From: Euzebyaceae bacterium
GTDB lineage: Bacteria; Actinomycetota; Nitriliruptoria; Euzebyales; Egibacteraceae
Length of the DNA: 13,471 bases
Reading direction: 5' to 3'
Assembly (NCBI GenBank): GCA_013696915.1
Contig: JACCXR010000028.1
Span: 1-13,471 of the forward strand
The notes beneath the pieces were generated by a model, which was given only the letters and a program-made list of their open reading frames with translations, was not told the DNA's origin and did no database searches. Every line of letters starts with the position of its first letter. The first letter of the stretch is position 1. The position numbers and the translations under genes are program-made. This document shows positions 1 through 7,218 of this stretch, piece after piece.

Positions 1-224
1 CCGCGGCCGGGCGCCACTTCGACCTGGCGTTCGTGACGGACAACCTGCCCGCCGGCTGGACAGCGGACATCGTCGTCCGACTGCCCGCCGCGGAAGGCCG
101 CCAGGGCGAGGGCTCGGTGACCACGCGCGCGGGCGTCAGGCCCGTGGAGTTCCGGGGCCTGCCCGAGGTCCTCGCCTTCGCCCACCGCATCCAGCCCGCC
201 GGCGACGACCTCGACCGCGGCTGA
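1..224 (+). CDS. 3' end of an unrecognised gene (5' truncated by window)
   Basis: The frame starting at base 3 is open from the window edge to a TGA at 222-224, giving about 73 residues. An ATG is not needed inside the window; an internal GTG at 33 exists but residues before it (AAGRHFDLAFV) read like normal protein, so the gene most likely begins upstream. The visible tail has a VVRLPAAEGRQGEGSV strand-like segment followed by VEFRGLPEVLAFAHRI. This resembles the pattern of small actinobacterial proteins ending in 'F-r-g-l-x-E-L-l-a-f', but that is only an impression and I do not recognise the family. No catalytic motif or membrane segment is visible. It converges on the thiolase gene, with 36 bp between stop codons. 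Confidence 0.6.
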   Translation, partial: AAGRHFDLAFVTDNLPAGWTADIVVRLPAAEGRQGEGSVTTRAGVRPVEFRGLPEVLAFAHRIQPAGDDLDRG

Positions 225-232
225 CCTGGCCC

Positions 233-260
233 GGGGCGAGCCGCCGGCAGGGGGCTCCCC
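233..260. terminator. Possible bidirectional hairpin between convergent genes
   Basis: GAGCC (238-242) pairs with GGCTC (253-257), extended by GGG/CCC (234-236 with 258-260) around a single bulged C, with a 10-nt loop. It sits exactly between two convergent stop codons. There is no U-tract on either side, so intrinsic termination is only inferred from position and stem. Confidence 0.3.
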
Positions 261-1472
261 TCAGCCCACTCGCTCGACCACCATGGCCATCCCCTGGCCT
301 CCGCCGACGCACATCGTCTCCAGCCCGATCGTCTTGTCGTCGGTGGCCAGCCCGTTGAGGAGCGTGGTCATGATGCGGGCGCCGGTCATCCCGAAGGGGT
401 GGCCCACCGCGATCGACCCGCCGTGGACGTTCAAGCGGTCCGGGTCGACCCCCAGGGCGCGGGCCGACGGGATGACCTGCGCCGCGAAGGCCTCGTTGAT
501 CTCGACCAGGTCGACGTCGCCGATCGACATCCCGGCGCGCTCGAGCGCCCGCCGGCTCGCCTCGACCGGACCGAGCCCCATGATCTCGGGGTTCAGGGCC
601 GACACGGCGCTGGACCGGATCCGGGCCAGCGGCGTGATGCCGAGGTCCCGGGCCCGCGTGTCGCTCATGACGACCACCGCCGCGGCGCCGTCGTTGAGGG
701 GGCAGGCGTTGCCCGCGGTGATGCGCCCGTCGGAGCGGAAGACCGGCTTGAGCTCCGCCAGCCGCTCGAGGCTGGTGTCCGGCCGCGGGCCGTCGTCGGT
801 CGCGACGACGTTGCCGTTCGCCAGGGTGACGGGCGTGATCTCCCGCTCGAAGAAGCCGTTCTTCTGGGACTCGACCGCGCGGGTCTGCGAGCGCAGGGCG
901 AAGGCGTCCATCTCCTCCCGGCCGATGCCTTCGATCTGGGCCACGTTCTCCGCCGTCTGCCCCATCGCGATGTAGACGTCCGGCAACCCCGTCCGCTCCG
1001 ACCAGGGGATGCTGCCCGCCTCCGCGCGCTGCGCGGTCCGCTCGCCGGCGTCGGCGAAGCGGGGGTTCATGGTGTCCGGATGGCTGTCGCTGTTGCCCTT
1101 CACGAAGCGGCTGACCAGCTCGACCCCGGCGGCGACGAACACGTCGCCCTCGCCGGCCCTGATCGCGTGCGCCGCCATCCGGATCGTCTGCAGGGACGAG
1201 GCGCAGTACCGCGTCAGCGTCAGCCCCGGCACGTCCGGCAGGCCGGCGAGGACGCTCACGACGCGGCCCATGTTGAAGCCCTGCTCCCCGCCCGGGAGGC
1301 CGCAGCCGAGCATGAGGTCCTCGATCTCGCCCGGGTCCAGCTGTGGGACCTTGGCCAGGGCGGCCTTGACGATCTCCGCAGCGAGGTCGTCGGGCCGCAC
1401 CTCGATCAACGACCCCTTGAACGCCCTGCCGATCGGGCTGCGGGCGGTCGCGACGATGACGGGTTCGGCCAT
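261..1472 (-). CDS. Thiolase (acetyl-CoA C-acyltransferase)
   Basis: This 403-residue protein is a complete thiolase II-type enzyme. It condenses or thiolytically cleaves acyl-CoA with acetyl-CoA, in beta-oxidation or in acetoacetyl-CoA formation; the sequence alone does not decide between them. The nucleophilic cysteine is Cys90 in RYCASSLQTI, NEAFA lies at 326-330, the catalytic histidine is His358 in GGSIAVGHPFGMTG, and the second cysteine is Cys388 in CVGGGQG. The TAGNACPLNDGAAA motif (252-265) is also present. Length is normal for the family (about 390-405). The start is the ATG at 1472-1470, preceded by AGGAG about 7 nt upstream. The frame stays open far upstream (to 2720), but that part is antisense to the caspase-like gene and has no thiolase similarity. 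The gene is transcribed away from its divergent neighbour. Confidence 0.95.
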   Translation of the reverse strand: MAEPVIVATARSPIGRAFKGSLIEVRPDDLAAEIVKAALAKVPQLDPGEIEDLMLGCGLPGGEQGFNMGRVVSVLAGLPDVPGLTLTRYCASSLQTIRMAAHAIRAGEGDVFVAAGVELVSRFVKGNSDSHPDTMNPRFADAGERTAQRAEAGSIPWSERTGLPDVYIAMGQTAENVAQIEGIGREEMDAFALRSQTRAVESQKNGFFEREITPVTLANGNVVATDDGPRPDTSLERLAELKPVFRSDGRITAGNACPLNDGAAAVVVMSDTRARDLGITPLARIRSSAVSALNPEIMGLGPVEASRRALERAGMSIGDVDLVEINEAFAAQVIPSARALGVDPDRLNVHGGSIAVGHPFGMTGARIMTTLLNGLATDDKTIGLETMCVGGGQGMAMVVERVG

Positions 1473-1499
1473 GCGGGCTCCTGACTGCGGCGGAGGGCC

Positions 1500-1505
1500 A
1501 TCGTA
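1500..1505 (-). promoter_or_regulatory. Candidate -10 box for the thiolase gene
   Basis: Read on the minus strand this is TACGAT, a perfect TAnnnT actinobacterial -10. Transcription would start near 1493 and leave a leader of about 20 nt containing the AGGAG ribosome binding site. No convincing -35 is seen 16-18 bp away. Confidence 0.4.
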
Positions 1506-1528
1506 GATCACGGAAGAAGCGACGCGGC

Positions 1529-1542
1529 GGGTCGGGCGACCC
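1529..1542. promoter_or_regulatory. Operator-like inverted repeat in the divergent promoter region
   Basis: GGGTCG-GG-CGACCC is a perfect 6-bp inverted repeat with a 2-bp centre, in the 132-bp gap between the divergent thiolase and caspase-like genes, just upstream of the expected thiolase -35. A regulator site is inferred from position; short GC palindromes are common in such DNA. Confidence 0.25.
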
Positions 1543-1604
1543 CGGCGCGCGGTTCGTGGAAAGATGGCGGGGGCGACGACCCGGGACGAGCATGGAGAGA
1601 GCCG

Positions 1605-2750
1605 ATGGAACGTGCAGGAACAGGCCGCCGGCGCCTGCCTGTCCTGCACGGTCCGGGGGTGGTCCTCGGCGCGGTCTTCGCCGTGCTGCTGGCTGCGGGC
1701 GTTGGTGTCCCCCTGGCGGCCGGGCGCGCGCGTCCCGGGGGCGTCGGTCCGGCGATCGACGAGACCGACCCCGTCGCCGCCGCGGCGCTGCGGCGGCTGG
1801 AAGGACTGTCGGTCCCGGAACTGCCTCCCGCCGCGCCCGCGTCCCCGATGACGTCCCGGGCCACGTCCCCTGCAGCGGCGCCCACCGCCGACGTCCGCGC
1901 GCCCAGGCCGCGGCCCTCCGCGGCGCTCGCTCCAGCCCCACCGCCACCGACCGGCGAGGCGGCGCCGGCATCGGACAGCGAGCGCGCCTTCGCCCGGCAG
2001 TTTCCCGCCCAGGCCTCGGCGCGCCAGGACCCTGCCGACCCTGCCTCGTCGTCCTGGGCGGTCCTGATCGGCATCAACGCCTACCAGGGCGTCCGCAACA
2101 CCGTGACCTCCTACCAGGACGCCGCCGCGCTGCGCGACGTCCTCGTCGAGGCCGGCTGGCGGGCCGACCACATCCTGCTCCTCGGTGACGAGATGGCCAC
2201 CCACGACGGCATCGTGCAGAGCCTGGAATGGCTCGCGCGCAAGACCGACGGCCGGTCGACGGTCGTGGTCAGCTTCTCCGGCCACGTGCGCCAGCAGCGG
2301 GGCGACCCCGACGGCGACGGCGAGGACCTCGACGAGGCCCTGTGGACCCACGACGACCGGTACCTGTGGGACAGCGACTTCTCCCGCCTGCTCAACGCCG
2401 TCGAGGCCCGGCGGATGTGGGTGACCATCCAGGGCTGCGAGGCCGCGGGGTTCGACGACGCCGGCGTCCAACGGCCCGGCCGGGTCTTCACCTACTCCTC
2501 GCGCGAGGATCAGAAGTCCTTCGAGGACCCAGAGGCGGGATTCTCCGTTCAGGGCCACTACCTGATCGTCGAGGGTCTGCGCGGCGGTTGGGGTGACGCC
2601 GACTCCGACGCCCGGGTCAGCGTCCAGGAGGCCTTCGCCTGGTCGGCCCCCCGCGCCTCGCAGCGCACCGCCGGACGACAGACGCCGGTGCTCGTCGACG
2701 GCCTCGGCGCGCCGTTCCACCTGCGGATCGGCGAGGCGGGCGGCGGCTGA
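1605..2750 (+). CDS. Signal-anchored caspase-like (peptidase C14 / metacaspase-type) protein
   Basis: This 381-residue protein has a basic N-terminus (RRR at 8-10), a hydrophobic segment at about 18-40 that would act as signal peptide or membrane anchor, a Pro/Ala-rich linker at about 72-122, and a caspase-fold domain at about 150-375. The domain opens with WAVLIGINAYQG (151-162) and SYQDAAALRDVL (169-180). The His/Cys dyad is visible as His227 in SFSGH and Cys278 in IQGCEAAGF, matching the usual SGHG and D-x-CHSG positions though the surrounding residues differ. Family knowledge predicts a cysteine endopeptidase with Arg/Lys or Asp specificity; substrate is unknown. The acidic DPDGDGEDLDEA stretch (234-245) may bind calcium, as in some metacaspases (inference). 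The ATG at 1605 has GGAGAG 5-7 nt upstream. The stop overlaps the next gene, suggesting co-transcription. Confidence 0.85.
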   Translation: MERAGTGRRRLPVLHGPGVVLGAVFAVLLAAGVGVPLAAGRARPGGVGPAIDETDPVAAAALRRLEGLSVPELPPAAPASPMTSRATSPAAAPTADVRAPRPRPSAALAPAPPPPTGEAAPASDSERAFARQFPAQASARQDPADPASSSWAVLIGINAYQGVRNTVTSYQDAAALRDVLVEAGWRADHILLLGDEMATHDGIVQSLEWLARKTDGRSTVVVSFSGHVRQQRGDPDGDGEDLDEALWTHDDRYLWDSDFSRLLNAVEARRMWVTIQGCEAAGFDDAGVQRPGRVFTYSSREDQKSFEDPEAGFSVQGHYLIVEGLRGGWGDADSDARVSVQEAFAWSAPRASQRTAGRQTPVLVDGLGAPFHLRIGEAGGG

Positions 2751-2986
2751 TGCCCGGCAACGCGCGGGCCGTGCCCGCCTACCGCGTGCTCACTGCCATG
2801 CCGTCGGCGGTGGCCCACCTCGTGAAGGGCGCCCTTGAGGTCGAGGGGGTGGCGGTGCGGCTGGAGCGCGACGCGCTCGGCTCGGTGTACGGACTGGACT
2901 CCGGGCGCTGGGCGACCCGCGTCCTCGTGCCGGAGGACCAGCTCGACCGGGCCCGCGCGCTGCTCGCGGCGTTCGAGCCGGGGTAG
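2750..2986 (+). CDS. Small DUF2007-type protein
   Basis: A 78-residue protein with the layout of DUF2007 (named putative prokaryotic signal-transducing protein): VLTAMPSAVAHLVKGALEVEGV (13-34), a variable middle, and the ending RVLVPEDQLDRARALLA (57-73). The family fold is a small ferredoxin-like domain of unknown function. Its ATG overlaps the TGA of the caspase-like gene (TGATG), so translation is probably coupled to it. No membrane segment or catalytic motif is seen. Identification rests on the motif pattern only. Whether it has a functional link to the caspase-like protein is unknown. Confidence 0.7.
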   Translation: MPGNARAVPAYRVLTAMPSAVAHLVKGALEVEGVAVRLERDALGSVYGLDSGRWATRVLVPEDQLDRARALLAAFEPG

Positions 2987-3015
2987 CGCCGCGACCTCGC
3001 TTGGCCGGCTCTCGC

Positions 3016-3021
3016 TATCCT
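3016..3021 (+). promoter_or_regulatory. Candidate -10 box for the thrS operon
   Basis: TATCCT in the context CGCTATCCTC fits TAnnnT; related CGCTAnnnT strings occur before pdxS and pdxT. The start of transcription would be near 3028, leaving a leader of about 35 nt. No clear -35 is present. The 75-bp gap is too short for a T-box leader, so no tRNA-sensing control of thrS is visible. Confidence 0.4.
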
Positions 3022-3061
3022 CAGCGGATCCTCACACCAGCCCAGGAGGGAAGACGCCCGC

Positions 3062-5047
3062 GTGCCGGAGCCCAGCATCGTCGTCAGCGGTCCCGACGGG
3101 GCCAGCGCGGACCTGCCCGCGGGCACGACGGCGCAGCAGGCGCTCGGCACGCTGGGGCTGATTCGCGGCCCCGTGCTCGCCGCCCGGGTCGACGGCGAGG
3201 TCCGCGACCTGTCCGCGCCGCTCGAACGGGACGCGACCGTCGCCCCGGTCGCGGCCGACTCGGAGGAGGGTCGCGCGATCCTGCGCCACTCGGTGGCGCA
3301 CGTCCTCGCGCAGGCGGTCACCGACCTCTTCCCCGGCGCGAAGTTCGCGATCGGCCCGCCGATCGCCGACGGCTTCTACTACGACTTCGACGTCGAGCAG
3401 CCGTTCACCCCGCAGGACCTCGAGCGCATCGAGGAGCGGATGCGCGCGATCGTGGCGGAGAACCAGCGGTTCCGCCGGCGCGAGCTGGGCACCGCCGAGG
3501 CGCTCGAGCTGTTCGCCGACCAGCCCTACAAGCGCGAGATCATCGAGGGCGTCGAGGAGTCGGAAGGCGCCGGCGCCCGGTCCGTGTCGGTCTACGACAA
3601 CGTCCACCCCGACGGCTCCACCTGGTCGGACCTGTGCCGCGGTCCCCACCTGCCCACCACCAAGGCCGTGCCCGCCTTCGCCCTCCAGCGGGTCGCGGGC
3701 GCCTACTGGCGCGGCGACGAGCGCAACCGGATGCTCCAGCGCGTCTACGGGACCGCGTGGGAGTCGCGCAAGGCGCTGGCCGCGCATCTCGAGCGGCTCG
3801 AACAGGCCCGCCGGCGCGACCACCGGCGGCTGGGCCGCGATCTCGACCTGTTGAGCTTCCCGCCGGAGCTCGGCGCGGGCCTGGCGGTGTGGCACCCGAA
3901 TGGCGCGATCGTGCGCAAGGAGATGGAGGACTACGCCCGCGCTGAGCATTCCAAGCGCGGGTACCTGCCGGTGTACTCGCCGCACATCGGCCGGTCCCTG
4001 CTGTGGGAGACCTCGGGTCACGTCGACTTCTACGCCGACGCGATGTACCCCCCGATGCAGATGGGCGACAAGGGCCACGACGAGCAGGAGCAGTACTACC
4101 CCAAGCCGATGAACTGCCCCTTCCACGTGCTGGTCTACCGGTCGAGGACCCGGTCGTACCGCGAGTTGCCGCTGCGGCTGTTCGAGCTCGGAACGGTCTA
4201 CCGCTACGAGCGCAGCGGGACGCTCCACGGCCTGCTGCGCGCCCGCGGGTTCACCCAGGACGACAGCCACATCTTCTGCACCGCCGACCAGATCGTCGGC
4301 GAGGTGGTCGACGCGCTGCGCTTCGCCGTCGACCTCTACGCCGACTTCGGGTTCACCGATGGGCCGACGAGGGTGGCCCTGTCGACCCGTCCGGACAAGG
4401 CCGGGATCGTGGGGACCGACGAGGGCTGGGCCCATGCCGAGGCCGCGCTGCGCGAGGCGGTCGAGAAGTCCGGACTGGAGTACGTGGTCGACGAGGGCGA
4501 GGGCGCCTTCTACGGCCCCAAGATCGACCTGCAGGTCACCGACGCCATCGGACGCGCGTGGCAGCTCACCACCGTCCAGGTGGACTTCAACCTGCCGGAG
4601 CGGTTCGGGCTCGCCTACGCCGGCGCCGACGGGGCCGAGCATCGTCCGTACATGATCCACCATGCGCTGTTCGGGTCCCTCGACCGGTTCTTCGCCATCC
4701 TCGTCGAGCACTACGCCGGCGCGTTCCCGACCTGGCTCGCCCCGGTGCAGACCGTGGTCGTGCCGGTGGCCGACCGGCATGCCGACTACGGGCGGCGGGT
4801 GGCGGCCGCGCTGACCGACCGGGGACTGCGCGCCGAGGTCGACGACTCCGACGACACCATGGGCGCCAAGATCCGCAAGCACCAGCTGGCGAAGGTCCCG
4901 TACCAGCTCATCGTCGGGGACTCGGAGGCCGACGACGGCACGGTTGCGGTGCGGCCCCGGGTCGGGGACCAGCGCAGGGGCGTGCCGATCGCGGACTTCG
5001 TCGAAGATCTTGCCGTGGAGGTCGCCTCCCGGCGGTCCCCGGCGTGA
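3062..5047 (+). CDS. thrS: Threonyl-tRNA synthetase
   Basis: This 661-residue class II synthetase attaches threonine to tRNA-Thr in the cytoplasm. Domains in order: TGS (about 5-62), the editing domain (about 70-240) with RHSVAH (His76, His80) and CRGPH (Cys192, His196), the catalytic core (about 260-555), and the anticodon-binding domain (about 560-655). The zinc ligands expected from E. coli ThrRS are seen as Cys352 (MNCPFH), His403 (DDSHIF) and His533 (MIHHALFGS). Motif 2 is YRYERSGTLHGLLRARGFTQDD and motif 3 contains GSLDRF (Arg542). An oddity is His534 after the zinc ligand, where ThrRS normally reads MIHR. The GTG start at 3062 is preceded by AGGAGGG at a slightly long spacing of 11 nt; upstream there is no better in-frame start. 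It heads a tight operon and overlaps the next gene by 4 bp. Confidence 0.98.
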   Translation: MPEPSIVVSGPDGASADLPAGTTAQQALGTLGLIRGPVLAARVDGEVRDLSAPLERDATVAPVAADSEEGRAILRHSVAHVLAQAVTDLFPGAKFAIGPPIADGFYYDFDVEQPFTPQDLERIEERMRAIVAENQRFRRRELGTAEALELFADQPYKREIIEGVEESEGAGARSVSVYDNVHPDGSTWSDLCRGPHLPTTKAVPAFALQRVAGAYWRGDERNRMLQRVYGTAWESRKALAAHLERLEQARRRDHRRLGRDLDLLSFPPELGAGLAVWHPNGAIVRKEMEDYARAEHSKRGYLPVYSPHIGRSLLWETSGHVDFYADAMYPPMQMGDKGHDEQEQYYPKPMNCPFHVLVYRSRTRSYRELPLRLFELGTVYRYERSGTLHGLLRARGFTQDDSHIFCTADQIVGEVVDALRFAVDLYADFGFTDGPTRVALSTRPDKAGIVGTDEGWAHAEAALREAVEKSGLEYVVDEGEGAFYGPKIDLQVTDAIGRAWQLTTVQVDFNLPERFGLAYAGADGAEHRPYMIHHALFGSLDRFFAILVEHYAGAFPTWLAPVQTVVVPVADRHADYGRRVAAALTDRGLRAEVDDSDDTMGAKIRKHQLAKVPYQLIVGDSEADDGTVAVRPRVGDQRRGVPIADFVEDLAVEVASRRSPA

Positions 5048-5619
5048 CCACGGCCGAGCCCCCCGGCGCTGGGCAGCGGCGAGCCGACGAGCAGCGCCTC
5101 GACTCCCTCCAGCGCCTGTGGACGCCGTGGCGGCTCGCCTATGTCAAGGATCCGGACCGCGAGGTCACAGGATGCCCGTTCTGCGTGCTGCCCGCCCGCG
5201 GGCCGGAGCACGACGCGGAGTCGCTGATCGTCCACCGGGGAGCCTCGACGTTCGTCATCCTCAACGCCTACCCGTACAACCCCGGCCACCTCATGGCCGT
5301 GCCCTACCGGCACGTGTCGGAGTTCGACGGCCTCACCATCGACGAGCTCCACGAGATGTCGGACCTCTGCCAGCGCGCGGTGCGGGCGCTGCGGGAAGCG
5401 AGCGGGCCGCACGCGTTCAACATCGGCATGAACGTCGGTTCGTTGGCGGGGGCCGGCATCGCCGACCACATCCACTCCCACGTCGTCCCGCGTTGGGGCG
5501 GCGACACGAACTTCATGCCGGTCGTCGCGCAGACCCGGGTGCTCCCCGAGCTGCTCGAGGAGACGTACGCCCGGCTCGTCCCCGCCTTCGCCCACGCCGC
5601 AGAGCGCTCCCCGGAGTGA
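5044..5619 (+). CDS. HIT-family protein (Ap4A phosphorylase/hydrolase type)
   Basis: A 191-residue histidine-triad protein. The active-site motif HIHSHVV is at 142-148 (His142, His144, His146), the CPFC pair (Cys44, Cys47) suggests a zinc knuckle, and VILNAYPYNPGHLMAVPYRH (71-90) is the conserved nucleotide-binding strand-loop. In M. tuberculosis the protein at this position, Rv2613c, is a diadenosine tetraphosphate phosphorylase, so cleavage of Ap4A or related dinucleotides is the likely activity. Ap4A is a by-product of aminoacyl-tRNA synthetases, which makes the coupling to thrS sensible (inference). The GTG start overlaps the thrS stop as GTGA. The first 20 residues are polar and probably disordered. 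The frame is open far upstream inside thrS, but homology begins near LWTPWRLAYVK (25-35). Confidence 0.92.
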   Translation: MTTAEPPGAGQRRADEQRLDSLQRLWTPWRLAYVKDPDREVTGCPFCVLPARGPEHDAESLIVHRGASTFVILNAYPYNPGHLMAVPYRHVSEFDGLTIDELHEMSDLCQRAVRALREASGPHAFNIGMNVGSLAGAGIADHIHSHVVPRWGGDTNFMPVVAQTRVLPELLEETYARLVPAFAHAAERSPE

Positions 5620-5623
5620 GCCC

Positions 5624-6205
5624 GTGGCACTGAACGCCCACGCGCGGGCCGTCACCGACCGGCTCGTGCTCCCGGTCGCCCGCGGCCTTGTGCGGGCCGG
5701 TGCGACCGCGAACTGGCTGACCTTCTGCGGCCTCGTCTTCACGGTCGTCGGTGTCGTGATCGTGCTCCGCGGCCATGCCTTCGCCGGCGCGGTCGTCATG
5801 GCGTGCGCCACCGCCGTCGACGCGCTCGACGGGGCGGTGGCACGGCTTCGCGGGACGTCCAGCCGCTTCGGCTCGTTCTACGACAGCGTGACGGACCGCG
5901 TCTCGGACGCCGCCATCTTCGGCGCCGCCGCCTGGCTCGTCCGCGGCGACCCGCTGCTGTTCGGGGTCGCGATGGTCGCGCTCGCCGGCGCGCAGGTCAC
6001 GAGCTACGTGCGGGCCAAGGCCGAGTCGCTCGGCTGGGACGCGACCGTCGGGATCATCGAGCGTCCGGAACGCGTGATGATCATCATCACGGCGATCGGC
6101 CTCGGCTTCCTCGAGGTGGCGCTGTGGGTCCTGGCGGTCGGCTCGGTCGTCACGATCGGGCAGCGCCTGGCGGCGGTGCTCCGGCAGGTGGGGGAGGAGC
6201 CGTGA
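5624..6205 (+). CDS. pgsA: CDP-alcohol phosphotransferase, probably phosphatidylinositol-phosphate synthase
   Basis: This 193-residue integral membrane enzyme transfers a phosphatidyl group from CDP-diacylglycerol to an alcohol. The full family signature is present at 66-91: Asp66, Asp69, Gly70, Ala73, Arg74, then Gly83, Asp87 and Asp91, which coordinate metal and CDP. The segment YVRAKAESLGWDATVGIIERPER (128-150) is typical of actinobacterial enzymes that use inositol-1-phosphate, and the gene occupies the place of Rv2612c (PgsA1), so PIP synthase is preferred over PGP synthase. About six hydrophobic segments are visible, including 32-48, 53-66, 92-106, 111-127 and 151-178. The GTG start has GGAG 7 nt upstream, overlapping the end of the HIT gene; the intergenic gap is 4 nt. 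The product feeds the acyltransferase and PimA encoded next. Confidence 0.92.
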   Translation: MALNAHARAVTDRLVLPVARGLVRAGATANWLTFCGLVFTVVGVVIVLRGHAFAGAVVMACATAVDALDGAVARLRGTSSRFGSFYDSVTDRVSDAAIFGAAAWLVRGDPLLFGVAMVALAGAQVTSYVRAKAESLGWDATVGIIERPERVMIIITAIGLGFLEVALWVLAVGSVVTIGQRLAAVLRQVGEEP

Positions 6206-7218
6206 ACCGTCCCCGTCACCGCGGGTCTGGACATCCGGGCGCCGCGGTGGACCGCAATCCTGGCGCCGCCGGGCGCATCCCGCCCGACCCCCAGCCCGAG
6301 GGGCTGCAGCTGCGACTGGCCGGCGCGGTGTGGAACGGCGTCTGGGAGCTTGCGCGCAGGCTCCCCGAGCCGGTGGCGTTCGCGCTCGCCGACGCCGGCG
6401 GCCGCCTGGCCCACCGCGGCGCCACGGGTGCCCGTGCCCGGATCCGGCGGAACCTCGCGCGGGTCGTCCCGCCGGCCGACCTCGACCGGGCGGTGTGCGC
6501 CTCGTTCCGTTCCTACGCGCGCTACTGGATCGAGTCATTCCGCGCCGCCGACCTCGACCCGGCCGACCTCGGCCGCCGGACGCGCGACGTGGGCTTCGAG
6601 CACCTCGACGCGGCTCTCGACGACGGCCGTGGCGCGATCGTGCTCCTGGCCCACCACGGGTCCTGGGACGTCGCGGCGCGCTGGGCCGAGTCGCGCGGGT
6701 ACCACCTCGCCGTCGTCGCCGAGGTCCTGCGGCCCCGGCGGCTGTTCGAGAAGTTCGTGCGGCTGCGGGAGTCCGTCGGCCTGGAGGTGGTCCCGCTGCA
6801 GCGGGACCGGGCGTCCCGCGGGGCGATGGCGGCCCGCCTGTCGAGAGTGCTCGCCGCCAACCACCTTGCTGGCCTGCTGAGCGACCGCGACCTCACGGGT
6901 GCGGCCCCCGTCGTCCGTCTGTTCGGCGAGGACTGTCGGATCCCGCCCGGCCCGGTCGTGCTCAGCAAGCGGACGGGCGCGCCGATCGTGCCGATCACCA
7001 TGCTGCAGCGACCGGGTCGGCGCTGGCACATCGAGGCGCTCCCCGCCCTGGACGTGCGCGACGGATCGATCGCCGAGGGCTGCCAGGCGGTCGCCGACGC
7101 CATCGAGCGCCTCATCCGCATGGCGCCCGAGCAGTGGCACGCGTTCTCGCCAGTCTTCCTCGCCGACCTGCCGGTCCACCGGCGGGGCGACTGGGCGCCC
7201 AGCCGGGCGGCACGGTGA
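6202..7218 (+). CDS. patA: Phosphatidylinositol mannoside acyltransferase (LpxL/HtrB family)
   Basis: A 338-residue acyltransferase of the lauroyl/myristoyl family. The H(X4)D catalytic motif is HHGSWD with His151 and Asp156, and GLLSDRD (224-230), PPGPVVLSKRTGAPIVPI (248-265) and PEQWHAFSPVF (309-319) are conserved family blocks. By synteny with Rv2611c it should acylate the mannose of PIM1/PIM2 at the cytoplasmic face of the membrane. The segment at 37-66 (LRLAGAVWNGVWELARRLPE) is the membrane-associated N-terminus. The first 35 residues are Pro/Gly/Arg-rich and look disordered; the true start could be a later GTG (codon 43), but the GTG at 6202 has GGAGGAG just upstream and overlaps the pgsA stop as GTGA, so it is preferred. 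Confidence 0.9.
   Translation: MNRPRHRGSGHPGAAVDRNPGAAGRIPPDPQPEGLQLRLAGAVWNGVWELARRLPEPVAFALADAGGRLAHRGATGARARIRRNLARVVPPADLDRAVCASFRSYARYWIESFRAADLDPADLGRRTRDVGFEHLDAALDDGRGAIVLLAHHGSWDVAARWAESRGYHLAVVAEVLRPRRLFEKFVRLRESVGLEVVPLQRDRASRGAMAARLSRVLAANHLAGLLSDRDLTGAAPVVRLFGEDCRIPPGPVVLSKRTGAPIVPITMLQRPGRRWHIEALPALDVRDGSIAEGCQAVADAIERLIRMAPEQWHAFSPVFLADLPVHRRGDWAPSRAAR

Noticed and set aside
1473..2720. Upstream extension of the thiolase frame on the minus strand (to an 819-residue product)
   Set aside because: It is antisense to the caspase-like gene, has no thiolase similarity, and the ATG at 1472 with AGGAG explains the start.
2987..3061. T-box or other tRNA-sensing leader before thrS
   Set aside because: The gap is only 75 bp and shows no T-box or specifier stem.
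3032..4882. 616-residue open frame on the minus strand opposite thrS
   Set aside because: GC-rich DNA leaves antisense frames open; the composition is Arg/Gly/Val/Ala-rich and the plus strand is clearly thrS.
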